A DNA stretch of 64,000 bases from Protula sp. h YS-2021 (Eukaryota > Annelida > Polychaeta > Sabellida > Serpulidae). Where the stretch lies: contig OX457028.1 of NCBI GenBank assembly GCA_949752745.1, positions 6,258,095-6,322,094 of the forward strand, given 5' to 3'. A model generated the notes under the pieces. It saw only the letters and a program-made list of their open reading frames with translations. It did no database searches and had not been told where the DNA came from. Below, piece by piece: positions 23,712-33,237 of this stretch (the first letter of the stretch is position 1; every line of letters begins with the position of its first letter). A program made the translations under genes and the position numbers.

Positions 23712-24818
23712 CTAGTTGCGGATTCTCGGGCAACGCCAACACACATTTCCAAGCATTAACTTCCGGTAATATTTGTTCATCAGCACATACAGTACAAAAT
23801 TCACACTGGAATTGAATACAACTAAAAGGTATTTAATTGGATTAAGTACAAAAACTATAATGACCCCAGGATCTGGAAATGAAATAACCTCTCTCTTCGT
23901 CACATAAAGAAACAAGCAGGACTGTACTATGATAGATGCATGGCAGAATGTGAACACACATAGGACGAGGACGATGGCTCGGCTGGCACCTCTCTCACGC
24001 TGACCTCGTGAAGACGCCGTCATTTCAGCTCTGCGTTTCTCTGCTTTTCTTAGTGCGACTAGCAAACGAGCAGTAATGACACTGAGGATGATGAAAGGGA
24101 TGACGGCTGATAGCAGAGGATGAACGATAAAGGAAAATACCACATGTGTCCCATGTGAATGGCTAAATGTATATTTATACCTAATGACCGACGCATTGTA
24201 ATAACTGCTGGTTTCAAGTCTTAGATGGTGGTCAATCCAAGTCTCCACGCAGAACACTGAAGAAAATGCCACAACAATGCCAAGCGCTCGTTTGTAGGTG
24301 TCTGTGCGGCACAAACGTCCTGCGTAATGTGGGCGACACAGGGCGATGTAGCGATGAACACCGACTAAAACGACCACCCACACCGTAACGGTATGAGCTG
24401 TAAGAACTAGCGGATTAATGATGTAAAAAATAACAGGCCATATATAGCGCCAGTATGTGTCACTGTTATACTCAAAAAAATTCGTGATGTTGAATATATT
24501 ATGCACTAATACACAGAGCGCATCGGTGACTGCGAGAGTTTTCAGCAGAAATGCTGTTGTCGTTTCCTTCGGGACTTTCCGCAGACCCACGAAGATTAAC
24601 GAGTTCCCCACAATGCCAAAACATCCTAGAACAACGGTGATTATTCCCACGCAATATTCGTGCAACGTTATATGATAATAAAATGTATTGTATGCAGACG
24701 AATTTTGCCATATGCTGTCATTCGTGAGCGAAGATTCATTTTTGGTGCTATTAGTCATATCAGCGAACATCCCAGTCGTGCTGTTATCCATTTCATATAT
24801 ATATACTGCAATTAACAA
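23712..24818 (-). CDS. rhodopsin-family peptide GPCR, FMRFamide-receptor-like, copy A
   Basis: Intronless 368-residue seven-helix receptor, expected in the plasma membrane. The N-terminus has five N-glycosylation sequons (Asn12, 23, 27, 33, 39). TM1 has GNSLIF (71-76). TM2 has LAVTD (95-99). The DRY position of TM3 is HRY (155-157). TM5 has PFIILSVITARLL (241-253), followed by a basic third loop. TM7 has NFVLY (340-344) instead of NPxxY, preceded by FNSS as in FMRFamide-receptor-like proteins. Cys360 and Cys363 may be palmitoylated. The C-terminus ends at a TAG where copy B has CAG, losing 14 residues. The TM6 proline is also lost (FCHAS, 291-295, versus FCHAP in copy B). Neither copy has a cysteine 25 residues before the HRY Arg or in the second extracellular loop, so the usual disulfide is missing. 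The Met at residue 10 (codon at 24789-24791) aligns with copy B and is the likelier start. Ligand unknown. Confidence 0.8.
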   Translation of the reverse strand: MLIAVYIYEMDNSTTGMFADMTNSTKNESSLTNDSIWQNSSAYNTFYYHITLHEYCVGIITVVLGCFGIVGNSLIFVGLRKVPKETTTAFLLKTLAVTDALCVLVHNIFNITNFFEYNSDTYWRYIWPVIFYIINPLVLTAHTVTVWVVVLVGVHRYIALCRPHYAGRLCRTDTYKRALGIVVAFSSVFCVETWIDHHLRLETSSYYNASVIRYKYTFSHSHGTHVVFSFIVHPLLSAVIPFIILSVITARLLVALRKAEKRRAEMTASSRGQRERGASRAIVLVLCVFTFCHASIIVQSCLFLYVTKREVISFPDPGVIIVFVLNPIKYLLVVFNSSVNFVLYVLMNKYYRKLMLGNVCWRCPRIRN

Positions 24819-25011
24819 ACTGAATATTTAACTGTTACATGACTTGGGTAAATATTTCAATCTGATTGGTCGATTTCAAAGTCAATAATTATTCAATGTT
24901 GACCAGAAAGCAAAAGTCGATTGATATTGCAGTTATTTGTAATAAAAACACTTTGACCCAAAATAAGTTAATATTTGATAATTAGCACAATCTGATCCGT
25001 AGGAGACGATT

Positions 25012-25042
<31 letters not shown>

Positions 25043-25843
25043 TCTATTTATTTATTTAGTCTTAAAAATCGTTACTAGTAGTCTACTCCTCTACAGCTCA
25101 ATTACATTGATCATCACTCAAATAGACTGATTGATTGATTGATTTTGTCACCCTTTAACACAATTACTAGTCCACTCCTCTACGGTTCAATCACGTCTAC
25201 TCAAATACTCAAATAGATTGATCGACTGATTGATCGACTGATTGATTGATTGATTTTCTTAGTCTTGAACACAGTTACTAGTCTGCCTCCCGACTTTTCA
25301 ATCACATATGCTCATCCAGACACGAGACACTATAACAACACAATGATATGTCTGTCAAAAGAAGTGCTTTATATGCAAACAGAATTCTTCTGCCCATGCG
25401 TTTTTATTTATTTATTTTTTTTGTTTTATTTGTTTTTCTTTTTTTTTGTTTTTGTTTTTGTTTTTGTCTTTTTTGTTTTTTTTTGTCTTTTTTTTTGTTT
25501 TTGTCTTTTTTTCTGTATGCAAACGTTTTTTACTATTTTAACTTTTAAATGGCACAGAAACATCATACATATAGCGCCGCAAAAAGAAATGGAAATGACG
25601 ATAAAACTACTTGATTACAGAAAGGCTATGCGGGAGACATTCGTGCTGGTAACAATTTGCAGGAAGACAATTGTTGGTAAGCGACGCTGTCTCTTGTTTT
25701 GAATTTTAAAATTTAATAGCAACTGGCTACAGATGCGGTGAAAGTCTTAGGAAAGTGCAACATTGCTCATTTCCATTGCTTACACTAAATGCCTACCAAG
25801 CTTTATAAAAGTTAATGTATCAGTGCATAGCGTCAGTGTCTGT
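24819..25843. other. GPCR upstream region with simple repeats
   Basis: The first 250 bp upstream of the receptor gene are almost the same as in unit B, with an attgg (CCAAT on the gene strand) near 24868. No convincing TATA box is seen. Simple repeats follow: (TTTA)n at 25013-25060, GATT runs at 25127-25146 and 25222-25256, and a T-rich tract at 25400-25515. No other gene. Confidence 0.55.
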
Positions 25844-25992
25844 ATTCACAAAAGTTAACTGTAGAGTTAACAAATTCCGTTACCTGCTCCTGTAGCAAGC
25901 AGAACTTTTGGAAAGTTAAGTAATAGATGAAGTTTTCATATTAAACGAATTCTTGAAAAAAATTGTTAACTGCACACTTAACTTTTGTGAAT
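25844..25992. mobile_element. MITE with TTCACAAAAGTTAAC inverted ends (unit A copy)
   Basis: 149 bp begin attcacaaaagttaactg and end with the inverted ttaacttttgtgaat. Internal gttaac motifs are nested symmetrically. A homologous copy sits at the matching place in unit B (35318-35565), where part of the right end is duplicated, so it inserted before the segmental duplication. A decayed relative may lie at 47470-47560. Confidence 0.7.
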
Positions 25993-26361
25993 ATCAGGGC
26001 TGGAGGTTAGAGATGGGTCAGATATCTTTGCTGAATGATTGCAGTTACTTTGCCTCACCCATTCGACTTGGTACGGATTAAATAAGAAACAGAAATTTCA
26101 TTCTTTCAAAACTCGTCCAAAGGTGGTAAGGATGACTAGTGTGTGATGATGCCCAAGCCTATTACCAATGTTTCATCAGAGGTCAAATAAACAGATCAGA
26201 GACTCGCCCACGTAAACGTTTTTTTTTTGTTGTATTAGTTCAGTGCGTATAAAACTTTTTTTAGATTTATTGACAATTAATATACACCCACGAACAGAGA
26301 AAACCACTATATGTGGGTTGACGCAGCGGTCACTATATTTGAATCACAAATATCACATGTT

Positions 26362-26800
26362 TGGCAAGAGGCAAACAAACAAACAAGAGGCAAACAAACA
26401 GACAAAAGGCAAACAAACAAGAGGCAAACAAACTGACAAGAGGCAAACAAACAAACAACAGGCAAACAAACAAACAACAGGCAAACAAACAGACAAGAGG
26501 CAAACAAACAAACAACAGGCAAACAAACAAACAACAGGCAAACAAACAAGAGGCAAACAAACAAGGGGCAAACAAACTGGCAAAAGCCAAACAAACAAAC
26601 AAGAGGCAAACAAACAAGAGGCAAACAAACAGACAAGAGGCAAACAAACAAACAAGAAGCAAACAAACAAACAAGAGGCAAACAAACAAGCAAACAAGAG
26701 GGAAACCAACAAGAGGCAAACAAACAGACAAGAGGCAAACAAACGAGCAAGAGCCAAACAAACAAACAAGAGGCAAACAAACAAACAAGAGGCAAGCAAA
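26362..26800 (+). repeat. aggcaaacaaacaaacaag minisatellite (unit A)
   Basis: About 25 units of 15 or 19 bp alternate between aggcaaacaaacaag and aggcaaacaaacagacaag forms. All six frames stay open across it, giving repetitive Lys/Gln/Thr/Asn or Cys/Leu/Phe translations that are not genes. The unit B array is longer (35955-36565). Confidence 0.92.
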
Positions 26801-26934
26801 ACCTGGTCGTTTTTTAATATGTCGGGGAATACATCAAACATAAACAATTTGTATATTCTTATGCAGGAGAAAACCAAGTACGCTCCGATAAAACAGGAGA
26901 ATTGATCCTTAGAAAAATTGCAAAAAAAGAAACA

Positions 26935-27250
26935 TCAAAAACGTCGTTGATATCATGACATGAATATAAAAAAAACGCCGTATTTATCGTGATATGAATA
27001 TCAAAACGTCGTTGATATCCTGATGAAGATCAAAGCGTCGCTGATGTTATGACATGAACTTCAAAAATATCGTTGAGATTGTGATATGAATATCAAAAAC
27101 AACGTTGAGATTGTGATAGTGATATCAGAAACATCGTTGAGAACAGGGTATCAATATCAAAAACGTCGTTCAGATTATGATATCAATATCAAAAACACAG
27201 ATGATATCATGATATGAATATCAAAAACATCGTGGAGATTGTAATAGCCG
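26935..27250 (+). repeat. gatatgaatatcaaaaacgtcg tandem repeat (unit A)
   Basis: Ten or so degenerate units of about 31 bp contain the near-palindrome gatatgaatatc followed by aaaaacgtcgttga. The array is also present in unit B at 36705-37010. Confidence 0.85.
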
Positions 27251-27737
27251 TTGCGAGGCAATCAGGCCCAGTTTATTTTCTTTTTATTACGGGTATCTTT
27301 AACAATATTGAAGATATCTAAACACTTTGAGATTTTAGATATCTGTTACACTAATTAATTAATATCTAAATTCAGTCACCGACATCTAGATTCAGTAAAA
27401 GAAATCTAAATTCAATTATAGACAGATACACTGTTAATATAAAATTTAAAAAAACTGACTTGCCATTATTGTTATAATCCTGTAAACGAGCCCCATCTCA
27501 GCAACAGAATTTTTTATAGTAGTTAATTCATACTCTATTTCAAAGTTACATCACTCGTATAAAGAAGTATCGCCCTTCTTCAAGTTTTTTTTGCACTTTT
27601 TATATTTGTTTAATTCGAACAATCAGAGTGTCAACATCTAGAGCACTTTTTTGTGTTAATTTTAAAAATATTCATTATGTGTGCGTAGAACTGAAATTGT
27701 TGTCGATGCAATTTTTGTCGATGTCGATGTCTCTCTT

Positions 27738-27816
27738 ACTCTCTTCCCTCTTACGCTCTCTCCCCCTCTCTCTGTCTGTCTATCTACCTCGCTTTCTCTC
27801 TCACTCCTCCCTCTCT

Positions 27817-27889
<73 letters not shown>
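27738..27889 (+). repeat. (CT)n microsatellite
   Basis: Pyrimidine-rich from 27738 and pure CT from about 27818 to 27888. It lies just outside the right edge of unit A, so it may mark the duplication junction. Confidence 0.95.
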
Positions 27890-27891
<2 letters not shown>

Positions 27892-29125
27892 GCTATACAA
27901 TGATGAATGTCGTTTGTTTTTGCCTTGTCAAACACTTCCGCCATCCAGCGGTTTACACAACCCGCCATTTCGGACACTAATGACTGTCAAGTGAAAACGT
28001 TTAAAAATAGCTGCCGAGGAATATGCCCAAGTGTCAACGCTCATTGTTAATATAACTTCTTCAAGGTGGGAAGCCCCCGATAATATGCATCCAGTTTCTC
28101 CCAAACACTGACCAGTAGAACGACATATTTCACCCCCGCACGGGGGGGGGGGGGTGATGGGGATGGGGTGGGGGGTGAGGGAGTGAAGGTGACCTGTAGA
28201 GGACATTTGATTGAATGACACTATTCTTTCTTCCCCTCACATCAACTACTCGAGCAGAAAGCTCGATCTTTTCATTGCTTTCTCATTTCAAATAATTTGC
28301 ATTTTTTCCAATAGTTTAAATCTTGAATATTGATCAGCAGTCGCTCTGCATCTTTCACAAAATGTAGCCTAAAGCAAAAATTCTACCAGACAAAGAGAAG
28401 ACAGACTGAAGATGAGGGAAGGAATTAAGCTTTTCAACTGTTTCACTTTTTCTTTTAATTATTACACTTTTCTTCGTTCAGTATTTAACAACTTACACAA
28501 CAAGATTTCACCAATCCAAAATAATAAGCCAATTCACACTTTCGGGTCTTTCCGGTAGAGGTGTTGTTTCGACTGAAAATGTTTTGGGATAAATTATAAG
28601 GAAATGATAAGGGAAAAACAGCAAAATTCTAATTTTCTTTCAACATGCACACTTTTAAATTTGAGCCATCACGTGATCTTTAAAAAACTATTTTACATAT
28701 TATTAAGTCCCTTTCATAGCCAACATTTGAATATCTTTCTGGTAAAATGGAATATTGTTGATCTTTGGCAGTTTTTTCTATCCTTTCTTTATATCCTTAT
28801 CAAAATTGAATTCAGCTGCAACGCAATAACTTTTCGGACAAAGTCAAAGTGTGATTTGGCTTATTGCTTTCTCTGGCGTCCAGAAGACGTTTCGAATACC
28901 ATATACAATCAAAATCCCAACAAACACCGCGTAATAAAGTGATACATTTGTTTCTGTTTGCAAAACAAAGATCAGTTGTGACATATGTTTGCGGAAACCC
29001 ATATAAATGAGCCCCAAATAGATTCAGACAAATTGCGCCACCGCCACACTTATTTAATAACTATTTTTTCTTAATAACTTCGGCACCAAATTAAAATAAC
29101 AATTTTTTTTACAAGATTTCAATTA
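27890..29125. other. gene-free spacer between duplication units
   Basis: No gene recognised. A 13-base G run starts at 28142. The 97- and 112-codon frames here (27928-28221 minus, 28604-28942 plus) show no domain. Confidence 0.5.
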
Positions 29126-29900
29126 AAGAAGCCCCTCGCTATTTCGCACGACCAGGCGAAAAAGCGCGAGTTAATCAAGGGTGCGAATTAATCGGTGGTC
29201 AGAATTTCGGACCCTCCCCCCCACCCCCCCCCCCCGGGGAAAAGACAAATATTACCTGAAAACTTTTATTTCTGCCCATTACCAGTAAAAACAGCAGTCT
29301 AAAGCATGCTTATATACAATATTTATCTTAATTTTTTACACTTCGTACATTTTTTTTTTTTTACAAATATTACTACGTTCACTGCAATATCTACAGCGCT
29401 AAAAACAGTTCTCAACCAATTTTCTTGACTGTCACAATAAACTGTCACTTTTTTTTGAGTTTGCGTTACACACTGTCACTTCAATTTTTAACATTGAAAT
29501 AATTTTCGGAGTAGTGTAACCTTAATCTTAAGCTTTGAAGTCTCAGTCATACATCACGTAGAGCACCAACAGTGACTAATACCCTGGCACTAACTCCAAA
29601 ATAAGTGCAGTTAAGTATTGATGCGGTAATGTCGCTCTTTTTATCATGCAATCAAAAAGTACATGAGTATTTAAAAAATAACACAAATTTTAAGACGTAT
29701 AGCTATTGATTTTTTGTATTAAAATAGGTCAAAAATTTAAAAAAAAAATGGGATCTAAAATTTGGAACAATTTAACCGAGCCCTCGTTAATACGTACTTT
29801 TCTATAGGAGTCAATAGGTGCCCAATTCGGGAACGGCGAAAATGGTGCGAATTAATCAGAGGGTATAAATTAACCATGGACGAATTAACGAGGGGTCCTG
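29126..29900. mobile_element. pogo/Tigger-like MITE
   Basis: The right end, read inward, is CAGGACCCCTCGTTAATTCG and is followed by TA. The left end reads aagaagcccctcgctatttcg and is preceded by TA. Subterminal gcgaattaatc motifs lie near both ends. TA flanks with CAG...CCTCGTTAA-type ends are a recognised look of pogo/Tigger-group Tc1-mariner elements. At 775 bp with no transposase frame it is non-autonomous. The left end is decayed. Confidence 0.6.
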
Positions 29901-29984
29901 TATACAATGTTAACTGGTTATCATATACATGTATGCAGTCGCATGCAAGCTTTTACAAGCTTTGAATTCACTCAGCTCCACTTT

Positions 29985-30160
29985 TACACTTTTAGATGGG
30001 TTTCCCTTCCGTAAAATATTTTCCTGACAATAAAAAAACAAAACTATTTGCAGCAATTCTAATAGTCCCATCCCGCCATCCACCCAACAACCAATCAGAA
30101 TCAAGGAAATCCTTGTGTGTTACGTCACTTGTATAATACGACATTCCCTTTCAGCGTGGT
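29985..30160 (+). repeat. inverted-repeat arm IR-1 (unit B copy, partner at 32480-32660)
   Basis: The same acttttagatgggtttccc to ccctttcag block as 17206-17400. The inverted partner is at 32480-32660. In unit B the pair encloses about 2.3 kb, in unit A about 5.7 kb. Confidence 0.75.
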
Positions 30161-30723
30161 TTTACAAAAAAAAACACCATTCTGTGTGCCTCTCAAATTT
30201 TCTTTGGTGAAACAAATTGTAAGGTGCGAATTTGCTTCTATATTAGTTTATTTAATTAACGAACTAATTTTTTTCATTCTGAAATTTAGATAAATTTGTT
30301 AGGTAGAAGTTGTGTTTTTGACTTGTGTAACCGTAGTCTGGTAGAGGCTGAGATTACTCGTGGCGGTGACATGTCGATAATCCAGGAAGCTGTGCAGGTA
30401 GTTCTCCATAAGAAGCGACAGGATCGAGGATCAACAACTGGATCACACGATACACCACTTAGGAGCAGTGTAAATGATTTCAGCCCCCGACAGTCTACTT
30501 TGACTTCAAGTTTTTTTTTCTAACATCACGATTTGTGGCAAATTTTGCTTGAACTTGTGCCATGGAACAAGAGCATTACTTACTTTTTACTTTTCTAGGG
30601 CCTGAGGGACGCCACTTTTTACATGATCAGACCGTTACTGGGCAGACTTCGGACTGTCTTCGGACCATCCAAGGCACTTCCGTAGCTTTCGGTCTGTGGC
30701 CGTTATGGTCCACAGCTTTCGGC

Positions 30724-31735
30724 CTGGGAATACTTCCTCCTCTCCCCTCTGGGAATACTTCCACCTCTCCCCTCTGGGAATACTTCCATCTCTCCCCTCT
30801 GGGAATACCTCCCCCTCTCCCCTCTGGGAATACTTCCACCTCTCCCCTCTGGGAATACTTCCATCTCTCCCCTCTAGGAATACTTCCACCTCTCCCCTCT
30901 GGGAATACTTCCACCTCTCCCCTCTGGGAATACTTCCACCTCTCCCCTCTGGGAATACCTCCCCCTCTCCCCTCTGGGAATACTTCCACCTCTCCCCTCT
31001 GGGAATATTCCACCTCCCCCCTCTGGGAATACTTCCACCTCCCCCCTCTGGAAATATTTCCACCTCCCCCATCTGGAAATACTTCCACCTCTCCCCTCTG
31101 GGAATACTTCCATCTCTCCCCTCTGGGAATACTTCCACCTCTCCCCTCTGGGAATACTTCCACCTCTCCCCTCTGGGAATACTTCCATCTCTCCTTTCTG
31201 GGAATACCTCCCCCTCTCCCCTCAGAGAATACTTCCACCTCTCCCCTCTGGGAATATTCCACCTTCCCCCTCTGGGAGTATACCACCTCTCCCCTCTGGG
31301 AATACTTCCACCTCTCCCCTCTGGGAATACTATCATCTCTCCCCTCTGGGAATACTTCCACCTCTCCCCTCTGGGAATATTTCCACTTCTCCCCTCTGGG
31401 AATACTTCCACCTCCCCCCTCTGGGAATATTTCCACCTCCCCCATCTGGAAATACTTCCACCTCTCCCCTCTGGGAATACTTCCATCTCTCCCCTCTAGG
31501 AATACTTCCATCTCTCCCCTCTGGGAATACTTCCACCTCCCCCCTCTGGGAATACTTCCATCTCTCCCCTCTGGGAATACTTCCACCTCCCCCCTCTGGG
31601 AATATTTCTACCTCTCCCCTCTGGGAATACTTCCACCTTCCCCCTCTGGGAGCACTTTCACCTCTCCCCTCTGGGAATACTTCCACCTCTCCCCCTCTGG
31701 GAATACTTCCACCTCTCCCCCCTGGGAATATTTCT
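30724..31735 (+). repeat. 25-bp minisatellite, about 40 copies
   Basis: The unit starts ctgggaatacttccacct and continues with a ctcccct tail, almost entirely pyrimidine apart from gggaa. Twenty-five is not a multiple of three and the unit has no stops in any phase, so three units make a 25-residue protein period. A 436-codon frame at 30562-31872 runs through the array, with long frames on the other strand too. I treat these as artefacts. Variant units (cccccctctg, catctgg-aaat, tctagg) recur as blocks, suggesting multi-unit duplications. The array is absent from unit A. Confidence 0.95.
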
Positions 31736-32272
31736 CCCTCTCTGATGCCTATACCCGTCCGTCTGCGGTGACGAAGGTGACGAACTTCACAATCTACGAC
31801 CAAAGTGCACCATTCACAAGTGGAAAAAAGTCGCCGCAAAAATTGACCCTTTACAGGCTTCTCCGGCAGTGACAGCAGATTTCCTGGCTTCATAAGAGGG
31901 ATATAGCTCTACTGTCGCTAAACTCAACTCGACGACGCTCCATGACCCAGGGAAAGACGCTTTTCTAAGTGCTTTTCAGTCCAGGAATCACAGAGAAAAC
32001 CAGCTCATGAGACTGTGTACTCTGGTCCAGTTTGTGGCAGTGGCGGTGGCAATCACTGATTAAGTTTGTTTGATTACAGAAGAACCTATTCCATAGCCCG
32101 AAGGTAAGGGAAGCAGAAGGGTGGCTTGTCTAAGCCGTAGAATGGTCTGTCGGTGCCTCCTCTCAACGTGTGTATGCGTATTTGTGTGTGTATGTTTGTG
32201 TGTGTATGTGTGTGTGTGAGTGTTTGAATTCAATCAGTACGGAACTTACAGAGTGCTTAGTCATATTGTTTT
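31736..32272. other. unit B spacer after minisatellite
   Basis: No counterpart in unit A was seen. It contains a (GT)n-rich microsatellite at about 32166-32222. No gene or element recognised. Confidence 0.5.
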
Positions 32273-32479
32273 GGCAGAATGGCGGATTCCCCGACTCTGG
32301 ACTCGAGCTCTATGTAAAACTAGAGATAAGCGAATGCGAAACTTTTGCGAAATAAAACTGTTAAGTTAATTTGTAAAACGAACTTTTTCGAGTAAAAGCA
32401 TATAATTCGCGTTCTCCATTTTCAGTTTAATGTTTTCTCTCCCTCGCCCCCCACCCCCCCCCCCCCCTCTGTTCCATCG

Positions 32480-32660
32480 CACCATAAGCCTGGTTGGCCT
32501 GAAAGGACATGACGAAATATACAGGGTTTCCATTGGTTTCTGGATGAATGACGGGACAGAACTATTCGAATATGCCACGAAAAGTTTTTGTTTTTATTGC
32601 GTGGAAGGTATTTTCCATGAGGGAAACCAATCTAAAAGTAGCAAAACGCAAATTTTGTTT
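32480..32660 (-). repeat. inverted-repeat arm IR-1' (unit B copy)
   Basis: This is the reverse complement of the 29985-30160 block and the positional homologue of 23105-23300. It contains the ttggtttctggatgaatgacggga stretch in diverged form. Confidence 0.72.
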
Positions 32661-32822
32661 TTACTCGTAAAACTCGTTTTACGAAATAAAATGACAGTTT
32701 AAACTGATGAGGACAATAAGCATGTCGATGTAATCTCGTTTTTGCTACCCCAAAATGTTTTTTTTTTTCTAGTCAATATTGTAACATAATTTGCTACGTC
32801 ACATCAACGCCATAAAAACAAC

Positions 32823-33073
32823 AGTGAAGGGGTCCATGCATAAACCTGATAACTGCAGTTATCAGCAGTGGAGAAAAACGCTTTTAAAGTTTGAAATTTT
32901 AGTAACAAACATAGGTTTTTCCCATCGCCTTTTCCTAAAAAAATGCCCACTTCTAATCGGTTTTGAGGTGTAAGACTTACATATGTGATAGAACAGAGGC
33001 CAAGAAATACCGTGGTGGTAATAGTGCATTTTCATGATAAGTGGAGTTATCAAGTTTATGCATGGACCCCTTC
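32823..33073. mobile_element. MITE with 20-bp perfect inverted ends, inserted only in unit B
   Basis: Perfect 20-bp inverted repeats (starting gaaggggtccatgcataa) lie at 32826-32845 and 33054-33073. The empty site in unit A is at 23510/23511 (aaaacaac/tatttcac). The filled site has aac on both sides, so the target duplication is 3-4 bp. An internal palindrome (ctgataactgcagttatcag) sits just inside the left end. There is no transposase frame. The insertion postdates the segmental duplication. Confidence 0.85.
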
Positions 33074-33237
33074 AACTATTTCACAAAGTGTCTTGTTTGT
33101 TGTATTGGATTTTTTTTTTTTTTTTGGCGTCCTAACAGCGTGTCTGTGACGTCGTTATTACGTCGAAAAGCGAATTCCGACACGGTCAAGTCGCATGTGT
33201 TGAAAGGTTGAAAGTTGCTCAATCGACATGGCCATTT

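Larger units (their letters stand above)
17206..27712 (+). repeat. segmental duplication unit A (direct, pairs with unit B at 29985-38203)
   Basis: The unit has two homologous blocks. 17206-17935 matches 29985-30720 closely, including the sequence gtgttttttgacttgtgtaa-type context and the start of a short open frame. 22918-27712 matches 32273-38203, including the receptor gene, the (TTTA)n and (GATT)n tracts, the T-rich tract, the TTCACAAAAGTTAAC MITE, the caaacaagagg minisatellite and the gatatgaatatcaaaaac array, all in the same order. Between the blocks the units differ: unit A has the DIRS-like element and unit B a minisatellite. Homology ends near 27712 and 38203. Confidence 0.88.

Noticed and set aside
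26243..26905. 220-codon Lys/Gln/Thr/Asn-repeat frame and overlapping Cys/Leu/Phe frames on the other strand
   Set aside because: These are translations of a stop-free minisatellite, open in many frames at once, with no start context, domain or conserved frame between the two units.
28604..28942. 112-codon hydrophobic frame
   Set aside because: AT-rich composition explains it. No signal peptide pattern or family features that I can support.
30562..31872. 436-codon Pro/Ser-rich frame as a gene
   Set aside because: It runs through a 25-bp repeat that has no stops in any frame. The upstream part is shared with unit A only because of the duplication.
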